Of a stretch of 64,000 nt of DNA, positions 11,571 to 26,703 are shown in pieces (positions within the stretch are counted from its first letter, which is position 1; every line of letters begins with the position of its first letter). A program made the position numbers and the translations under genes. The DNA comes from Prosopocoilus inquinatus (Eukaryota > Arthropoda > Insecta > Coleoptera > Lucanidae): positions 3,461,001 to 3,525,000 of the forward strand of contig JAYKNF010000014.1 in the NCBI GenBank assembly GCA_036172665.1, written 5' to 3'. The notes under the pieces were generated by a model. That model saw nothing but the letters and a program-made list of their open reading frames with translations. It did no database searches and was not told the origin of the DNA.

Positions 11571-12971
11571 GTCTGATGTGAGATACAAAGTTTTTGGACG
11601 CAGCAGGAGCTGGAAATAGTTTTAAACGAAACAACACGTATTAGCGTTGTTCCTGTGATGTATCTAAACGATCCTTACTTATCTAACATGTTATTTGACG
11701 TTTGGATGGACTCCAGTGTGTCTGATGTGAGATACAAAGTTTTGGGACGCAGCAGGAGCTGGAAATAGTTTTAAACGAAACAACACATATTAGCGTTGTT
11801 CCTGTAATGTATCTAATCGATCCTTACTCATCTATCATGTTATTTGACGTTTGGACAGACTCCAGTAACTCTGATGTGAGATACAAAGTTATCGGACGCA
11901 GCAGAAGCTGGAAATAGTTTTGAACGAAACAACACGTATTAGCGTTGTTCCTGTGATGTATCTAAACGATCCTTACTTATCTAACATGTTATTTGACATT
12001 TGGATGGACTCCAGTAAGTCTGATGTGAGATACAAAGTTTTTGGACGCAGCAGGAGCTGGAAATAGTGTTAAACGAAACAACACGTATTAGCGTTGTTCC
12101 TGTGCTGTATCTAATCGATACTTACTTATCTATCATGTTATTTGACGTTTCGATGGACTCCAGTAACTCTGATGTGAGATACGAAGTTTTCGGACGTAGC
12201 AGAAGCTGGAAATAGTTTTAAACGAAACAACACGTATTAGCGTTGTTCCTGTGATGTATCTAATCGATCCTTACTCATCTATCATGTTATTTGACGTTTG
12301 GATGGACTCCATTAACTCTGATGTGAGATACAAAGTTTTTGGACGCAGCAGGAGCTGGAAATAGTTTTAAACGAAACAACACGTATTAGCGTTGTTCCTG
12401 TGCTGTATCTAATCGATCCTTACTTATCTATCATGTTATTTGACGTTTGGATTAACTCCAGTAACTCTGATGTGAGATACGACGTTTTCGGACGCAGCAG
12501 AAGCTGGAAATAGTTTTAAACGAAACAACACGTATTAGCGTTGTTCCTGTGATGTATCTAATCGATCCTTACTCATCTATCATGTTATTTGACGTTTGAG
12601 TGGACTCCAGTAACTCTGATGAGAGATACAAAGATTTCGGAAGCAGCAGAAGCTGGAAATACTTTTGAACGATACACCACCTATTAGCGTTGTTCCTGTG
12701 ATGTATCTAAACGATCCTTACTTATCTAACATGTTATTTGACGTTTGGATGGACTCCAGTGTGTCTGATGTGAGATACAAAGTTTTGGGACGCAGCAGGA
12801 GCTGGAAATAGTTTTAAACGAAACAACACGTATTAGCGTTGTTCCTGTGCTGTATCTAATCGATCCTTACTTATCTATCATGTTATTTGACGTTTGGATG
12901 GACTCCAGTAACCCTGACGTGAGATACGAAGTTCTCGGACGCAGCAGAAGCTGGAAATAGTTTTAAACGAA
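11571..12971 (+). repeat. Nested 16-monomer repeat in 52-mer copy 1, second block
   Basis: Second copy of 9187..10587. It ends where this array turns to GAAGCAACAGG while the first block continues as GAAACAACACG. Private change: TTGACATTTGG near 11996 here, TTGACGTTTGG in the first block. Confidence 0.87.
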
Positions 12972-15405
12972 GCAACAGGCATTAGCGTTGTTCCTGTGAT
13001 GTATCTAATCGATCCTTACTCATCTATCATGTTATTTGACGTTACGATGGACTCCAGTAACTCTGATGTGAGATACGACGTTTCCGGACGCAGCAGAAGC
13101 TGGAAATAGTATTAAACGAAACAACACGTATTAGCGTTGTTCCTGTGATGTATCTAATCGATCCTTACTCATCTATCATGTTATTTGACGTTTGGATGGA
13201 CTCCAGTAACTAGGATGAGAGATACAAAGATTTCGGACGCAGCAGAAGCTGGAAATAGTTTTGAACGAAACAACACCTATTAGCGTTGTTCCTGTGATGT
13301 ATCTAAACGATCCTTACTTATCTAACATGTTATTTAACGTTTGGATACACTCCAGTAAGTCTGATGTGAGATACAAAGTTTTTGGACGCAGCAGGAGCTT
13401 TAAATAGTTTTAAACGAAACAACACGTATTAGCGTTGTTCCTGTGCTGTATCTAATCGATACTTACTTATCTATCATGTTATTTGACGTTTCGATGGACT
13501 CCAGTAACTCTGATGTGAGATACGAAGTTTTCGGACGCAGCAGAAGCTGGAAATAGTTTTAAACGAAACAACACGTATTAGCGTTGTTCCGGTGATGTAT
13601 CTAATCGATCCTTACTCATCTATCATGTTATTTGACGTTTGGATGGACTCCAGTAACTCTGATGTGAGATACAAAGTTTTTGGACGCAGCAGGAGCTGGA
13701 AATAGTTTTAAACGAAACAACACGCATTAGCGTTGTTCCTGTGATGTATCTAATCGATCCTTACTCATCTATCATGTTATTTGGTGTTACGATGGACTCC
13801 AGTAACTTAGATGTGAGATACGAATTTCTCGGACGCAGCTGAAGCTAGAAATAGTTTTAAACGAAACAACACGCATTAGCGTTGTTCCTGTGTTGTATCT
13901 AATCGATCCTTACTTATCTATCATGTTATTTGACGTTTGGATGTACTCCAGTAACCCTGACGTGAGATACGAAGATCTCGGACGCAGCAGAAGCTGGAAA
14001 TAGTTTTAAACGAAACAACACGTATTAGCGTTGTTCCTGTGATGTATCTAATCGATCCTTACTCATCTATCATGTTATTTGACGTTTGGACGGACTCCAG
14101 TAACTCTGATGGGAGATACAAAGTTCTCGGACGCAGTAGAAGCTGGAAATAGTTTTGAACGAAACAACACGTATTAGCGTTGTTCCTGTGATGTATCTAA
14201 ACGATCCTTACTTATCTAACATGTTATTTGACGTTTGGATGGACTCCAGTAAGTCTGATGTGAGATACAAAGTTTTTGGACGCAGCAGGAGCTGGAAATA
14301 GTTTTAAACGAAACAACACGTATTAGCGTTGTTCCTGTAATGTATCTAATCGATCCTTACTCATCTATCATGTTATTTGACGTTTGGATGGACTCCAGTA
14401 ACTCTGATGTGAGATACGACGTTTTCGGACGCAGCAGCAGCTGGAAATAGTTTTAAACGAAACAACACATATTAGCGTTGTTCCTGTAATGTATCTAATC
14501 GATCCTTACTCATCTATCATGTTATTTGACGTTTGGATGGACTCCAGTAACTAGGATGAGAGATACAAAGATTTCGGACGCAGCAGAAGCTGGAAATAGT
14601 TTTGAACGAAACAACACCTATTAGCGTTGTTCCTGTGATGTATCTAAACGATCCTTCCTTATCTAACATGTTATTTAACGTTTGGATACACTCCAGTAAG
14701 TCTGATGTGAGATACAAAGTTTTTGGACGCAGCAGGAGCTGGAAATAGTTTTAAACGAAACAACACGTATTAGCGTTGTTCCTGTGATGTATCTAAACGA
14801 TCCTTACTTATCTAACATGTTATTTGACGTTTGGATGGACTCCAGTGTGTCTGATGTGAGATACAAAGTTTTGGGACGCAGCAGGAGCTGGAAATAGTTT
14901 TAAACGAAACAACACATATTAGCGTTGTTCCTGTAATGTATCTAATCGATCCATACTCATCTATCATGTTATTTGACGTTTGGACAGACTCCAGTAACTC
15001 TGATGTGAGATACAAAGTTATCGGAGGCAGCAGAAGCTGGAAATAGTTTTGAACGAAACAACACGTATTAGCGTTGTTCCTGTGATGTATCTAAACGATC
15101 CTTACTTATCTAACATGTTATTTGACGTTTGGATGGACTCCAGTAAGTCTGATGTGAGATACAATGTTTTTGGACGCAGCAGGAGCTGGAAATAGTTTTA
15201 AACGAAACAACACGTATTAGCGTTGTTCCTGTGCTGTATCTAATCGATACTTACTTATCTATCATGTTATTTGACGTTTCGATGGACTCCAGTAACTCTG
15301 ATGTGAGATACGAAGTTTTCGGACGCAGCAGAAGCTGGAAATAGTTTTAAACGAAACAACACGTATTAGCGTTGTTCCTGTGATGTATCTAATCGATCCT
15401 TACTC

Positions 15406-18400
15406 ATCTATCATGTTATTTGACGTTTGGATGGACTCCAGTAACTCTGATGTGAGATACGAAGTTTTCGGACGCAGCAGAAGCTGGAAATAGTTTTAAA
15501 CGAAACAACACGTATTAGCGTTGTTCCTGTGATGTATCTAATCGATCCTTACTCATCTATCATGTTATTTGACGTTTGGGTGGACTCCAGTGAGTCTGAT
15601 GTGAGATACAAAGTTTTGGGACGCAGCAGGAGCTGGAAATAGTTTTAAACGAAACAACACGCATTAGCGTTGTTCCTGTGATGTATCTAATCGATCCTTA
15701 CTCATCTATCATGTTATTTGACGTTTCGATGGACTCCAGTAACTCTGATGTGAGATACGACGTTTCCGGACGCAGCAGAAGCTGGAAATAGTACTAAACG
15801 AAACAACACGTATTAGCGTTGTTCCTGTGATGTATCTAATCGATCCTTACTCATCTATCATGTTATTTGACGTTTGGATGGACTCCAGTAACTAGGATGA
15901 GAGATACAAAGATTTCGGACGCAGCAGAAGCTGGAAATAGTTTTGAACGAAACAACACCTATTAGCGTTGTTCCTGTGATGTATCTAAACGATCCTTACT
16001 TATCTAACATGTTATTTAACGTTTGGATACACTCCAGTAAGTCTGATGTGAGATACAAAGTTTTTGGAAGCAGCAGGAGCTGGAAATAGTTTTAAACGAA
16101 ACAACACGTATTAGCGTTGTTCCTGTGCTGTATCTAATCGATCCTTACTTATCTATTATGTTATTTGACGTTTGGATGGACTCCAGTAACCCTGACGTGA
16201 GATACGAAGTTCTCGGACGCAGCAGAAGCTGCAAATAGTTTTAAACGAAACAACACGCATTAGCGTTGTTCCTGTGATGTATCTAATCGATCCTTACTCA
16301 TCTATCATGTTATTTGGCGTTACGATGGACTCCAGTAACTTAGATGTGAGATACGAAGTTCTCGGACGCAGCTGAAGCTAGAAATAGTTTTAAACGAAAC
16401 AACATGCATTAGCGTTGTTCCTGTGATGTATCTAATCGATCCTTACTTATCTATCATGTTATTTGACGTTTGGATGGACTCCAGTAACCCTGACTTGAGA
16501 TACGAAGTTCTCGGACGCAGCCGAAGCTGGAAATAGTTTTAAACGAAACAACACGTATTAGCGTTGTTCCTGTGCTGTATCTAATCGATCCTTACTTATC
16601 TATCATGTTATTTGGCGTTTCGATGGACTCCAGTAGCTCTGATGTGAGATACGACGTTTTCGGACGCAGCAGAAGCTGGAAATAGTTTTAAACGAAACAA
16701 CACGCATTAGCGTTGTTCCTGTGATGTATCTAATCGATCCTTACTTAGCTACTATGTTATTTGACGTTTTGATGGACTCCAGTAACTCTAATGTGAGATA
16801 CGACGTTTTCGGACGCAGCAGAAGCTGGAAATAGTTTTAAACGAAACAACACGTATTAGCGTTGTTCCTGTGATGTATATAATCGATCCTTACTCATCTA
16901 TCATGTTATTTGACGTTTGGATGGACTCCAGTAACTCTGATGTGAGATACAAAGTTTTTGGACCCAGCAGGAGCTGGAAATAGTTTTAAACGAAACAACA
17001 CGTATTAGCGTTGTTCCTGTGATGTATCTAAACGATCCTTACTTATCTAACATGTTATTTGACGTTTGGATGGACTCCAGTGTGTCTGATGTGAGATACA
17101 AAGTTTTGGGACGCAGCAGGAGCTGGAAATAGTTTTAAACGAAACAACACATATTAGCGTTGTTCCTGTAATGTATCTAATCGATCCTTACTCATCTATC
17201 ATGTTATTTGACGTTTGGACAGACTCCAGTATCTCTGATGTGAGATACAAAGTTATCGGACGCAGCAGAAGCTGGAAATAGTTTTGAACGAAACAACACG
17301 TATTAGCGTTGTTCCTGTGATGTATCTAAACGATCCTTACTTATCTAACATGTTATTTGACGTTTGGATGGACTCCAGTAAGTCTGATGTGAGATACAAA
17401 GTTTTTGGACGCAGCAGGAGCTGGAAATAGTGTTAAACGAAACAACACGTATTAGCGTTGTTCCTGTGCTGTATCTAATCGATACTTACTTATCTATCAT
17501 GTTATTTGACGTTTCGATGGACTCCAGTAACTCTGATGTGAGATACGAAGTTTTCGGACGTAGCAGAAGCTGGAAATAGTTTTAAACGAAACAACACGTA
17601 TTAGCGTTGTTCCTGTGATGTATCTAATCGATCCTTACTCATCTATCATGTTATTTGACGTTTGGATGGACTCCAGTAACTCTGATGTGAGATACAAAGT
17701 TTTTGGACGCAGCAGGAGCTGGAAATAGTTTTAAACGAAACAACACGTATTAGCGTTGTTCCTGTGCTGTATCTAATCGATCCTTACTTATCTATCATGT
17801 TATTTGACGTTTGGATTAACTCCAGTAACTCTGATGTGAGATACGACGTTTTCGGACGCAGCAGAAGCTGGAAATAGTTTTAAACGAAACAACACTTATT
17901 AGCGTTGTTCCTGTGATGTATCTAATCGATCCTTACTCATCTATCATGTTATTTGACGTTTGAGTGGACTCCAGTAACTCTGATGAGAGATACAAAGATT
18001 TCGGAAGCAGCAGAAGCTGGAAATACTTTTGAACGATACACCACCTATTAGCGTTGTTCCTGTGATGTATCTAAACGATCCTTACTTATCTAACATGTTA
18101 TTTGACGTTTGGATGGACTCCAGTGTGTCTGATGTGAGATACAAAGTTTTGGGACGCAGCAGGAGCTGGAAATAGTTTTAAACGAAACAACACGTATTAG
18201 CGTTGTTCCTGTGCTGTATCTAATCGATCCTTACTTATCTATCATATTATTTGACGTTTGGATGGACTCCAGTAACCCTGACGTGAGATACGAAGTTCTC
18301 GGACGCAGCAGAAGCTGGAAATAGTTTTAAACGAAACAACACGCATTAGCGTTGTTCCTGTGATGTATCTAATCGATCCTTACTCATCTATCATGTTATT

Positions 18401-21400
18401 TGGCGTTACGATGGACTCCAGTAACTTAGATGTGAGATACGAAGTTCTCGGACGCAGCTGAAGCTAGAAATAGTTTTAAAAGAAACAACATGCATTAGCG
18501 TTGTTCCTGTGATGTATCTAATCGATCCTTACTTATCTATCATGTTATTTGACGTTTGGATGGACTCCAGTAACCCTGACTTGAGATACGAAGTTCTCGG
18601 ACGCAGCCGAAGCTGGAAATAGTTTTAAACGAAACAACACGTATTAGCGTTGTTCCTGTGCTGTATCTAATCGATCCTTACTTATCTATCATGTTATTTG
18701 GCGTTTCGATGGACTCCAGTAGCTCTGATGTGAGATACGACGTTTTCGGACGCAGCAGAAGCTGGAAATAGTTTTAAACGAAACAACACGCATTAGCGTT
18801 GTTCCTGTGATGTATCTAATCGATCCTTACTTAGCTACTATGTTATTTGACGTTTCGATGGACTCCAGTAACTCTAATGTGAGATACGACGTTTTCGGAC
18901 GCAGCAGAAGCTGGAAATAGTTTTAAACGAAACAACACGTATTAGCGTTGTTCCTGTGATGTATATAATCGATCCTTACTCATCTATCATGTTATTTGAC
19001 GTTTGGATGGACTCCAGTAACTCTGATGAGAAATACAAAGATTTCGGAAGCAGCAGAAGCTGGAAATAGTTTTGAACGAAACACCACCTATTAGCGTTGT
19101 TCCTGTGATGTATCTAAACGATCCTTACTTATCTAACATGTTATCTGACGTTTGGATGGACTCCAGTAAGTCTGATGTGAGATACAAAGTTTTTGGACGC
19201 AGCAGGAGCTGGAAATAGTTTTAAACGAAACACCACGTATTAGCGTTGTTCCTGTGCTGTATCTAATCGATCCTTACTTATCTATCATGTTATTTAACGT
19301 TTGGATACACTCCAGTAAGTCTGATGTGAGATACAAAGTTTTTGGACGCAGCAGGAGCTGGAAATAGTTTTAAACGAAACAACACGTATTAGCGTTGTTC
19401 CTGTGATGTATCTAAACGATCCTTACTTATCTAACATGTTATTTGACGTTTGGATGGACTCCAGTGTGTCTGATGTGAGATACAAAGTTTTGGGACGCAG
19501 CAGGAGCTGGAAATAGTTTTAAACGAAACAACACATATTAGCGTTGTTCCTGTAATGTATCTAATCGATCCTTACTCATCTATCATGTTATTTGACGTTT
19601 GGACAGACTCCAGTAACTCTGATGTGAGATACAAAGTTATCGGACGCAGCAGAAGCTGGAAATAGTTTTGAACGAAACAACACGTATTAGCGTTGTTCCT
19701 GTGATGTATCTAAACGATCCTTACTTATCTAACATGTTATTTGACATTTGGATGGACTCCAGTAAGTCTGATGTGAGATACAAAGTTTTTGGACGCAGCA
19801 GGAGCTGGAAATAGTGTTAAACGAAACAACACGTATTAGCGTTGTTCCTGTGCTGTATCTAATCGATACTTACTTATCTATCATGTTATTTGACGTTTCG
19901 ATGGACTCCAGTAACTCTGATGTGAGATACGAAGTTTTCGGACGTAGCAGAAGCTGGAAATAGTTTTAAACGAAACAACACGTATTAGCGTTGTTCCTGT
20001 GATGTATCTAATCGATCCTTACTCATCTATCATGTTATTTGACGTTTGGATGGACTCCATTAACTCTGATGTGAGATACAAAGTTTTTGGACGCAGCAGG
20101 AGCTGGAAATAGTTTTAAACGAAACAACACGTATTAGCGTTGTTCCTGTGCTGTATCTAATCGATCCTTACTTATCTATCATGTTATTTGACGTTTGGAT
20201 TAACTCCAGTAACTCTGATGTGAGATACGACGTTTTCGGACGCAGCAGAAGCTGGAAATAGTTTTAAACGAAACAACACGTATTAGCGTTGTTCCTGTGA
20301 TGTATCTAATCGATCCTTACTCATCTATCATGTTATTTGACGTTTGAGTGGACTCCAGTAACTCTGATGAGAGATACAAAGATTTCGGAAGCAGCAGAAG
20401 CTGGAAATACTTTTGAACGATACACCACCTATTAGCGTTGTTCCTGTGATGTATCTAAACGATCCTTACTTATCTAACATGTTATTTGACGTTTGGATGG
20501 ACTCCAGTGTGTCTGATGTGAGATACAAAGTTTTGGGACGCAGCAGGAGCTGGAAATAGTTTTAAACGAAACAACACGTATTAGCGTTGTTCCTGTGCTG
20601 TATCTAATCGATCCTTACTTATCTATCATGTTATTTGACGTTTGGATGGACTCCAGTAACCCTGACGTGAGATACGAAGTTCTCGGACGCAGCAGAAGCT
20701 GGAAATAGTTTTAAACGAAGCAACAGGCATTAGCGTTGTTCCTGTGATGTATCTAATCGATCCTTACTCATCTATCATGTTATTTGACGTTACGATGGAC
20801 TCCAGTAACTCTGATGTGAGATACGACGTTTCCGGACGCAGCAGAAGCTGGAAATAGTATTAAACGAAACAACACGTATTAGCGTTGTTCCTGTGATGTA
20901 TCTAATCGATCCTTACTCATCTATCATGTTATTTGACGTTTGGATGGACTCCAGTAACTAGGATGAGAGATACAAAGATTTCGGACGCAGCAGAAGCTGG
21001 AAATAGTTTTGAACGAAACAACACCTATTAGCGTTGTTCCTGTGATGTATCTAAACGATCCTTACTTATCTAACATGTTATTTAACGTTTGGATACACTC
21101 CAGTAAGTCTGATGTGAGATACAAAGTTTTTGGACGCAGCAGGAGCTTTAAATAGTTTTAAACGAAACAACACGTATTAGCGTTGTTCCTGTGCTGTATC
21201 TAATCGATACTTACTTATCTATCATGTTATTTGACGTTTCGATGGACTCCAGTAACTCTGATGTGAGATACGAAGTTTTCGGACGCAGCAGAAGCTGGAA
21301 ATAGTTTTAAACGAAACAACACGTATTAGCGTTGTTCCGGTGATGTATCTAATCGATCCTTACTCATCTATCATGTTATTTGACGTTTGGATGGACTCCA

Positions 21401-23153
21401 GTAACTCTGATGTGAGATACAAAGTTTTTGGACGCAGCAGGAGCTGGAAATAGTTTTAAACGAAACAACACGCATTAGCGTTGTTCCTGTGATGTATCTA
21501 ATCGATCCTTACTCATCTATCATGTTATTTGGTGTTACGATGGACTCCAGTAACTTAGATGTGAGATACGAATTTCTCGGACGCAGCTGAAGCTAGAAAT
21601 AGTTTTAAACGAAACAACACGCATTAGCGTTGTTCCTGTGTTGTATCTAATCGATCCTTACTTATCTATCATGTTATTTGACGTTTGGATGTACTCCAGT
21701 AACCCTGACGTGAGATACGAAGATCTCGGACGCAGCAGAAGCTGGAAATAGTTTTAAACGAAACAACACGTATTAGCGTTGTTCCTGTGATGTATCTAAT
21801 CGATCCTTACTCATCTATCATGTTATTTGACGTTTGGACGGACTCCAGTAACTCTGATGGGAGATACAAAGTTCTCGGACGCAGTAGAAGCTGGAAATAG
21901 TTTTGAACGAAACAACACGTATTAGCGTTGTTCCTGTGATGTATCTAAACGATCCTTACTTATCTAACATGTTATTTGACGTTTGGATGGACTCCAGTAA
22001 GTCTGATGTGAGATACAAAGTTTTTGGACGCAGCAGGAGCTGGAAATAGTTTTAAACGAAACAACACGTATTAGCGTTGTTCCTGTAATGTATCTAATCG
22101 ATCCTTACTCATCTATCATGTTATTTGACGTTTGGATGGACTCCAGTAACTCTGATGTGAGATACGACGTTTTCGGACGCAGCAGCAGCTGGAAATAGTT
22201 TTAAACGAAACAACACATATTAGCGTTGTTCCTGTAATGTATCTAATCGATCCTTACTCATCTATCATGTTATTTGACGTTTGGATGGACTCCAGTAACT
22301 AGGATGAGAGATACAAAGATTTCGGACGCAGCAGAAGCTGGAAATAGTTTTGAACGAAACAACACCTATTAGCGTTGTTCCTGTGATGTATCTAAACGAT
22401 CCTTCCTTATCTAACATGTTATTTAACGTTTGGATACACTCCAGTAAGTCTGATGTGAGATACAAAGTTTTTGGACGCAGCAGGAGCTGGAAATAGTTTT
22501 AAACGAAACAACACGTATTAGCGTTGTTCCTGTGATGTATCTAAACGATCCTTACTTATCTAACATGTTATTTGACGTTTGGATGGACTCCAGTGTGTCT
22601 GATGTGAGATACAAAGTTTTGGGACGCAGCAGGAGCTGGAAATAGTTTTAAACGAAACAACACATATTAGCGTTGTTCCTGTAATGTATCTAATCGATCC
22701 ATACTCATCTATCATGTTATTTGACGTTTGGACAGACTCCAGTAACTCTGATGTGAGATACAAAGTTATCGGAGGCAGCAGAAGCTGGAAATAGTTTTGA
22801 ACGAAACAACACGTATTAGCGTTGTTCCTGTGATGTATCTAAACGATCCTTACTTATCTAACATGTTATTTGACGTTTGGATGGACTCCAGTAAGTCTGA
22901 TGTGAGATACAATGTTTTTGGACGCAGCAGGAGCTGGAAATAGTTTTAAACGAAACAACACGTATTAGCGTTGTTCCTGTGCTGTATCTAATCGATACTT
23001 ACTTATCTATCATGTTATTTGACGTTTCGATGGACTCCAGTAACTCTGATGTGAGATACGAAGTTTTCGGACGCAGCAGAAGCTGGAAATAGTTTTAAAC
23101 GAAACAACACGTATTAGCGTTGTTCCTGTGATGTATCTAATCGATCCTTACTC
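15406..23153 (+). repeat. 52-monomer higher-order unit (7,748 bp), copy 2
   Basis: Tandem copy of 7658..15405. Similarity runs 55 bases past the unit end, to 23208, as expected for a crossover inside shared sequence. After 23209 this array reads GATACAAAG where copy 1 would predict GATACGAAG. Near identity over 7.7 kb, against roughly 9% between neighbouring monomers, implies a very recent duplication or an assembly duplication. Confidence 0.94.
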
Positions 23154-26100
23154 ATCTATCATGTTATTTGACGTTTGGATGGACTCCAGTAACTCTGATG
23201 TGAGATACAAAGTTTTTGGACGCAGCAGGAGCTGGAAATAGTTTTAAACGAAACAACACGTATTAGCGTTGTTCCTGTGCTATATCTAATCGATCCTTAC
23301 TTATCTATCATGTTATTTGACGTTTGGATTAACTCCAGTAACTCTGATGTGAGATACGACGTTTTCGGACGCAGCAGAAGCTGGAAATAGTTTTAAACTA
23401 AACAACACGTATTAGCGTTGTTCCTGTGATGTATCTAATCGATCCTTACTCATCTATCATGTTATTTGACGTTTGGATGGACTCCAGTAACTCTGATGTG
23501 AGATACAAAGTATTTGGACGCAGCAGGAGCTGGAAATAGTTTTAAACGAAACAACACGTATTAGCGTTGTTCCTGTGCTGTATCTAATCGATACTTACTT
23601 ATCTATCATGTTATTTGACGTTTCGATGGACTCCAGTAACTCTGATGTGAGATACGACGTTTCCGGACGCAGCAGAAGCTGGAAATAGTATTAAACGAAA
23701 CAACACGTATTAGCGTTGTTCCTGTGATGTATCTAATCGATCCTTACTCATCTATCATGTTATTTGACGTTTGGATGGACTCCAGTAACTAGGATGAGAG
23801 ATACAAAGATTTCGGACGCAGCAGAAGCTGGAAATACTTTTGAACGAAACAACACCTATTAGCGTTGTTCCTGTGATGTATCTAAACGATCCTTACTTAT
23901 CTAACATGTTATTTAACGTTTGGATACACTCCAGTAAGTCTGATGTGAGATACAAAGTTTTTGGACGCAGCAGGAGCTGGAAATAGTTTTAAACGAAACA
24001 ACACGTATTAGCGTTGTTCCTGTGCTGTATCTAATCGATACTTACTTATCTATCATGTTATTTGACGTTTCGATGGACTCCAGTAACTCTGATGTGAGAT
24101 ACGATGTTTTCGGACGCAGCAGAAGCTGGAAATAGTTTTAAACGAAACAACACGTATTAGCGTTGTTCCTGTGATGTATCTAATCGATCCTTACTCATCT
24201 ATCATGTTATTTGACGTTCGGGTGGACTCCAGTGAGTCTGATGTGAAATACAAAGTTTTGGGACGCAGCAGGAGCTGGAAATAGTTTTAAACGAAACAAC
24301 ACGCATTAGCGTTGTTCCTGTGATGTATCTAATCGATCCTTACTTAGCTACTATGTTATTTGACGTTTCGATGGACTCCAGTAACTCTAATGTGAGATAC
24401 GACGTTTTCGGACGCAGCAGAAGCTGGAAATAGTTTTAAACGAAACAACACGTATTAGCGTTGTTCCTGTGATGTATATAATCGATCCTTACTCATCTAT
24501 CATGTTATTTGACGTTTGGATGGACTCCAGTAACTCTGATGAGAAATACAAAGATTTCGGAAGCAGCAGAAGCTGGAAATAGTTTTGAACGAAACACCAC
24601 CTATTAGCGTTGTTCCTGTGATGTATCTAAACGATCCTTACTTATCTAACATGTTATTTGACGTTTGGATGGACTCCAGTAAGTCTGATGTGAGATACAA
24701 AGTTTTTGGACGCAGCAGGAGCTGGAAATAGTTTTAAACGAAACACCACGTATTAGCGTTGTTCCTGTGCTGTATCTAATCAATCCTTACTTATCTATCA
24801 TGTTATTTAACGTTTGGATACACTCCAGTAAGTCTGATGTGAGATACAAAGTTTTTGGACGCAGCAGGAGCTGGAAATAGTTTTAAACGAAACAACACGT
24901 ATTAGCGTTGTTCCTGTGATGTATCTAAACGATCCTTACTTATCTAACATGTTATTTGACGTTTGGATGGACTCCAGTGTGTCTGATGTGAGATACAAAG
25001 TTTTGGGACGCAGCAGGATCTGGAAATAGTTTTAAACGAAACAACACATATTAGCGTTGTTCCTGTAATGTATCTAATCGATCCTTACTCATCTATCATG
25101 TTATTTGACGTTTGGACAGACTCCAGTAACTCTGATGTGAGATACAAAGTTATCGGACGCAGCAGAAGCTGGAAATAGATTTGAACGAAACAACACGTAT
25201 TAGCGTTGTTCCTGTGATGTATCTAAACGATCCTTACTTATCTAACATGTTATTTGACGTTTGGATGGACTCCAGTAAGTCTGATGTGAGATACAAAGTT
25301 TTTGGACGCAGCAGGAGCTGGAAATAGTGTTAAACGAAACAACACGTATTAGCGTTGTTCCTGTGCTGTATCTAATCGATACTTACTTATCTATCATGTT
25401 ATTTGACGTTTCGATGGACTCCAGTAACTCTGATGTGAGATACAATGTTTTTGGACGCAGCAGGAGCTGGAAATAGTTTTAAACGAAACAACACGTATTA
25501 GCGTTGTTCCTGTGCTGTATCTAATCGATCCTTACTTATCTATCATGTTATTTGACGTTTGGATTAACTCCAGTAACTCTGATGTGAGATACGACGTTTT
25601 CGGGCGCAGCAGAAGCTGGAAATAGTTTTAAACGAAACAACACGTATTAGCGTTGTTCCTGTGATGTATCTAATCGATCCTTACTCATCTATCATGTTAT
25701 TTGACGTTTGAGTGGACTCCAGTAACTCTGATGAGAGATACAAAGATTTCGGACGCAGCAGAAGCTGGAAATACTTTTGAACGATACACCACCTATTAGC
25801 GTTGTTCCTGTGATGTATCTAAACGATCCTTACTTATCTAACATGTTATTTGACGTTTGGATGGACTCCAGTGTGTCTGATGTGAGATACAAAGTTTTGG
25901 GACGCAGCAGGAGCTGGAAATAGTTTTAAACGAAACAACACGTATTAGCGTTGTTCCTGTGCTGTATCTAATCGATCCTTACTTATCTATCATGTTATTT
26001 GACGTTTGGATGGACTCCAGTAACCCTGACGTGAGATACGAAGTTCTCGGACGCAGCAGAAGCTGGAAATAGTTTTAAACGAAGCAACAGGCATTAGCGT

Positions 26101-26703
26101 TGTTCCTGTGATGTATCTAATCGATCCTTACTCATCTATCATGTTATTTGACGTTTCGATGGACTCCAGTAACTCTGATGTGAGATACGACGTTTCCGCA
26201 CGCAGCAGAAGCTGGAAATAGTATTAAACGAAACAACACGTATTAGCGTTGTTCCTGTGATGTATCTAATCGATCCTTACTCATCTATCATGTTATTTGA
26301 CGTTTGGATGGACTCCAGTAACTAGGATGAGAGATACAAAGATTTCGGACGCAGCAGAAGCTGGAAATAGTTTTGAACGAAACAACACCTATTAGCGTTG
26401 TTCCTGTGATGTATCTAAACGATCCTTACTTATCTAACATGTTATTTAACGTTTGGATACACTCCAGTAAGTCTGATGTGAGATACAAAGTTTTTGGACG
26501 CAGCAGGAGCTGGAAATAGTTTTAAACGAAACAACACGTATTAGCGTTGTTCCTGTGCTGTATCTAATCGATACTTACTTATCTATCATGTTATTTGACG
26601 TTTCGATGGACTCCAGTAACTCTGATGTGAGATACGAAGTTTTCGGACGCAGCAGAAGCTGGAAATAGTTTTAAACGAAACAACACGTATTAGCGTTGTT
26701 CCG
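23154..26703 (+). repeat. Mosaic tract of re-used HOR fragments
   Basis: About 22.9-24.3 kb matches 32.4-33.8 kb at 64 monomers (9,536 bp). Shared markers are GATACAATGTTTTTGG and GACGTTCGGGTGG. About 24.4-25.4 kb matches 35.0-36.0 kb at 71 monomers (10,579 bp), sharing the rare CAGCAGGATCTGG at 25011 and 35590. The change from 64 to 71 monomers means seven monomers were gained or lost between these blocks. No non-satellite sequence is present. Confidence 0.8.

Larger units (their letters stand above)
7658..15405 (+). repeat. 52-monomer higher-order unit (7,748 bp), copy 1
   Basis: Bases 7658..15460 match 15406..23208 at a displacement of exactly 7,748 (52 x 149). About twenty private variants are shared. 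They include TAGTACTAAACG (8041), GGAAGCAGC (8318), AAGCTGCAAATAG (8480), TTGGACCCAGC (9211), CTCCATTAAC (12307), GCAGGAGCTTTAAATAG (13390), GATCCATACTC (14949) and GGAGGCAGC (15023). The only difference I noticed is at 7753, where this copy has AAAAG and copy 2 has AAACG; I did not compare every base. Mismatches at 7657 and 15461 bound the match. Confidence 0.95.
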
